Assembly (NCBI GenBank): GCA_023269365.1
Contig: JAHFTN010000006.1
Span: 1-5,507, forward strand
Reading direction: 5' to 3'
Length of the DNA stretch: 5,507 nt
Origin: Chlamydiota bacterium
GTDB taxonomy: Bacteria; Chlamydiota; Chlamydiia; Chlamydiales; Rhabdochlamydiaceae
Notes under the pieces: generated by a model
The model's database searches: none
What the model was told of the DNA's origin: nothing
What the model saw: the letters and a program-made list of their open reading frames with translations, nothing else
Part shown: positions 4,903-5,507 of the stretch, one piece after another
Layout of the letters: each line of letters begins with the position of its first letter
Position numbering within the stretch: position 1 is the first letter of the stretch
Program-made: the position numbers and the translations under genes

Positions 4903-5507
4903 ATGAGCGTTTCAGAAGCAAATACTAGAAGCCCTACAGCCATTTCCCTCCCTCCTTTTTCTGAATCGCCCATGAGGCAGAGAGTTACAAAGAAGTTTCC
5001 TAATCCGACCGCAAACAAAACAGCCACATTTTTCTTTAAGAAGCTTTTGGCCTATGGAGTAGAGGATACTCAAGCGGATATCTCTTGGACAGTGCGTTTG
5101 ACTATGGATAATCCGATTGCGTCCGATTCTATCCCTCAGCAGCTGATGGGGGTTACAACAGGGGTCAATGCCTTTCAGGGATGGGTTGCTTATAAATTGG
5201 CACAGGAACGCTTTGATAAAGCAGCACAATCAGAAGATACAGCGGGAAAGATTGAGTCGGGGATCGATCAATTCAGAGGGGTGACCCAAGGAATTGGAGG
5301 TGCGGCGTATTTAGCATTTCGTGGGACTCAGACAGCGCTCTATGTACAGACCGCTTTGGGCCATACCCACGCTGCTAGCACAGTAAAACTTGCCATCGCA
5401 GGGAAATTTCTTGGTAACGTGGGAGGGAGCTTCTTCTCCGCTTTTTTTGCGGCGATTGGCGTATGGGGAGCCTTTAAACTTCACAAAGATATTCAATTCA
5501 AGAAAAA
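4903..5507 (+). CDS. Unrecognised protein with Gly/Ala-rich hydrophobic segments (partial, off right edge)
   Basis: The frame is open from ATG 4903 to the window end, 201 codons without a stop, behind a near-perfect Shine-Dalgarno. Residues 1-35 are Ser/Thr/Pro-rich and weakly charged (MSVSEANTRSPTAISLPPFS), the kind of N-terminus seen on type III secreted proteins, though no sequence consensus proves it. Residues 36-125 are mixed, with an apparent amphipathic helix at 92-110. Residues 126-152 are Gly/Ala-rich and moderately hydrophobic (GVTQGIGGAAYLAF). Residues 162-193 are strongly hydrophobic, ending FFSAFFAAIGVWGAF before a basic KLHKDIQFKK stretch. This could be a membrane-inserting protein, possibly of inclusion-membrane type, or a buried helical hairpin. 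I do not recognise the family, and the C-terminus is missing. Its codon use and composition are closer to hemW than to the 466-aa gene. Confidence 0.85.
   Translation, partial: MSVSEANTRSPTAISLPPFSESPMRQRVTKKFPNPTANKTATFFFKKLLAYGVEDTQADISWTVRLTMDNPIASDSIPQQLMGVTTGVNAFQGWVAYKLAQERFDKAAQSEDTAGKIESGIDQFRGVTQGIGGAAYLAFRGTQTALYVQTALGHTHAASTVKLAIAGKFLGNVGGSFFSAFFAAIGVWGAFKLHKDIQFKK

Noticed and set aside
4912..5229. Minus-strand 105-codon Cys-rich open frame
   Set aside because: It is antisense to the right-hand gene, which has a strong ribosome site and a continuous 201-codon frame.
5311..5496. Minus-strand 61-codon open frame near the right edge
   Set aside because: Antisense shadow of the same right-hand gene; no domain or start signal.
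1..5507. Search for tRNA/rRNA genes, CRISPR arrays, insertion sequences and transposase motifs
   Set aside because: No cloverleaf-like structure, regularly spaced repeat array, terminal inverted repeats with a transposase, or rRNA signature was seen by eye.

Overview
The window most likely comes from a member of the Chlamydiota, probably an environmental (Parachlamydiales-type) lineage rather than Chlamydia itself. The basis is a small acidic-tailed coiled-coil gene that resembles, from memory, the Chlamydia CT053 family, lying directly upstream of and overlapping a hemW/hemN-like gene (CT052 type). The remaining genes are unrecognised proteins of the kind that fill accessory loci in these intracellular bacteria. 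No database search was possible, so the taxonomic call is inference.

Layout: (1) Positions 1-90 may hold the start of a leftward hydrophobic protein that runs off the left edge (weak). (2) 158-619 and 603-1748 form a rightward two-gene unit: a CT053-like coiled-coil/acidic protein and HemW, a radical SAM heme chaperone often mis-named HemN. They overlap by 17 nt. (3) 1749-1891 is a convergent gap with a strong stem-loop that has an A-run on one side and a T-run on the other, so it can terminate in both directions, plus a second weaker hairpin. (4) 1892-3292 and 3338-4567 are two leftward genes 45 nt apart, probably one operon read from the right. Both products are unrecognised. The first-transcribed protein (409 aa) has an N-terminal segment with a ubiquitin-like (beta-grasp) pattern, a Pro/Ser-rich linker carrying an exact 14-3-3 mode-I consensus, and a helical C-terminal half. 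The second (466 aa) is helical with a central coiled coil and ends in a basophilic RSASF tail. (5) 4568-4902 is a 335-nt very AT-rich divergent intergenic region with a perfect 15-bp palindrome, short direct repeats and several perfect TATAAT hexamers. (6) 4903 to the right edge is a rightward gene, cut off by the window, with an excellent ribosome binding site, a Ser/Thr/Pro-rich N-terminus and Gly/Ala-rich hydrophobic segments.

The left half is conserved housekeeping sequence and GC-richer (33 of 60 bases G+C at 781-840 by hand count). The 1892-3292 gene is strikingly AT-rich in places (15 of 60 at 2401-2460). The most interesting part is 1892-5507: three unrecognised genes around one shared regulatory region, which I read as a possible secreted/host-interaction locus. 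That reading rests on motifs and context only.
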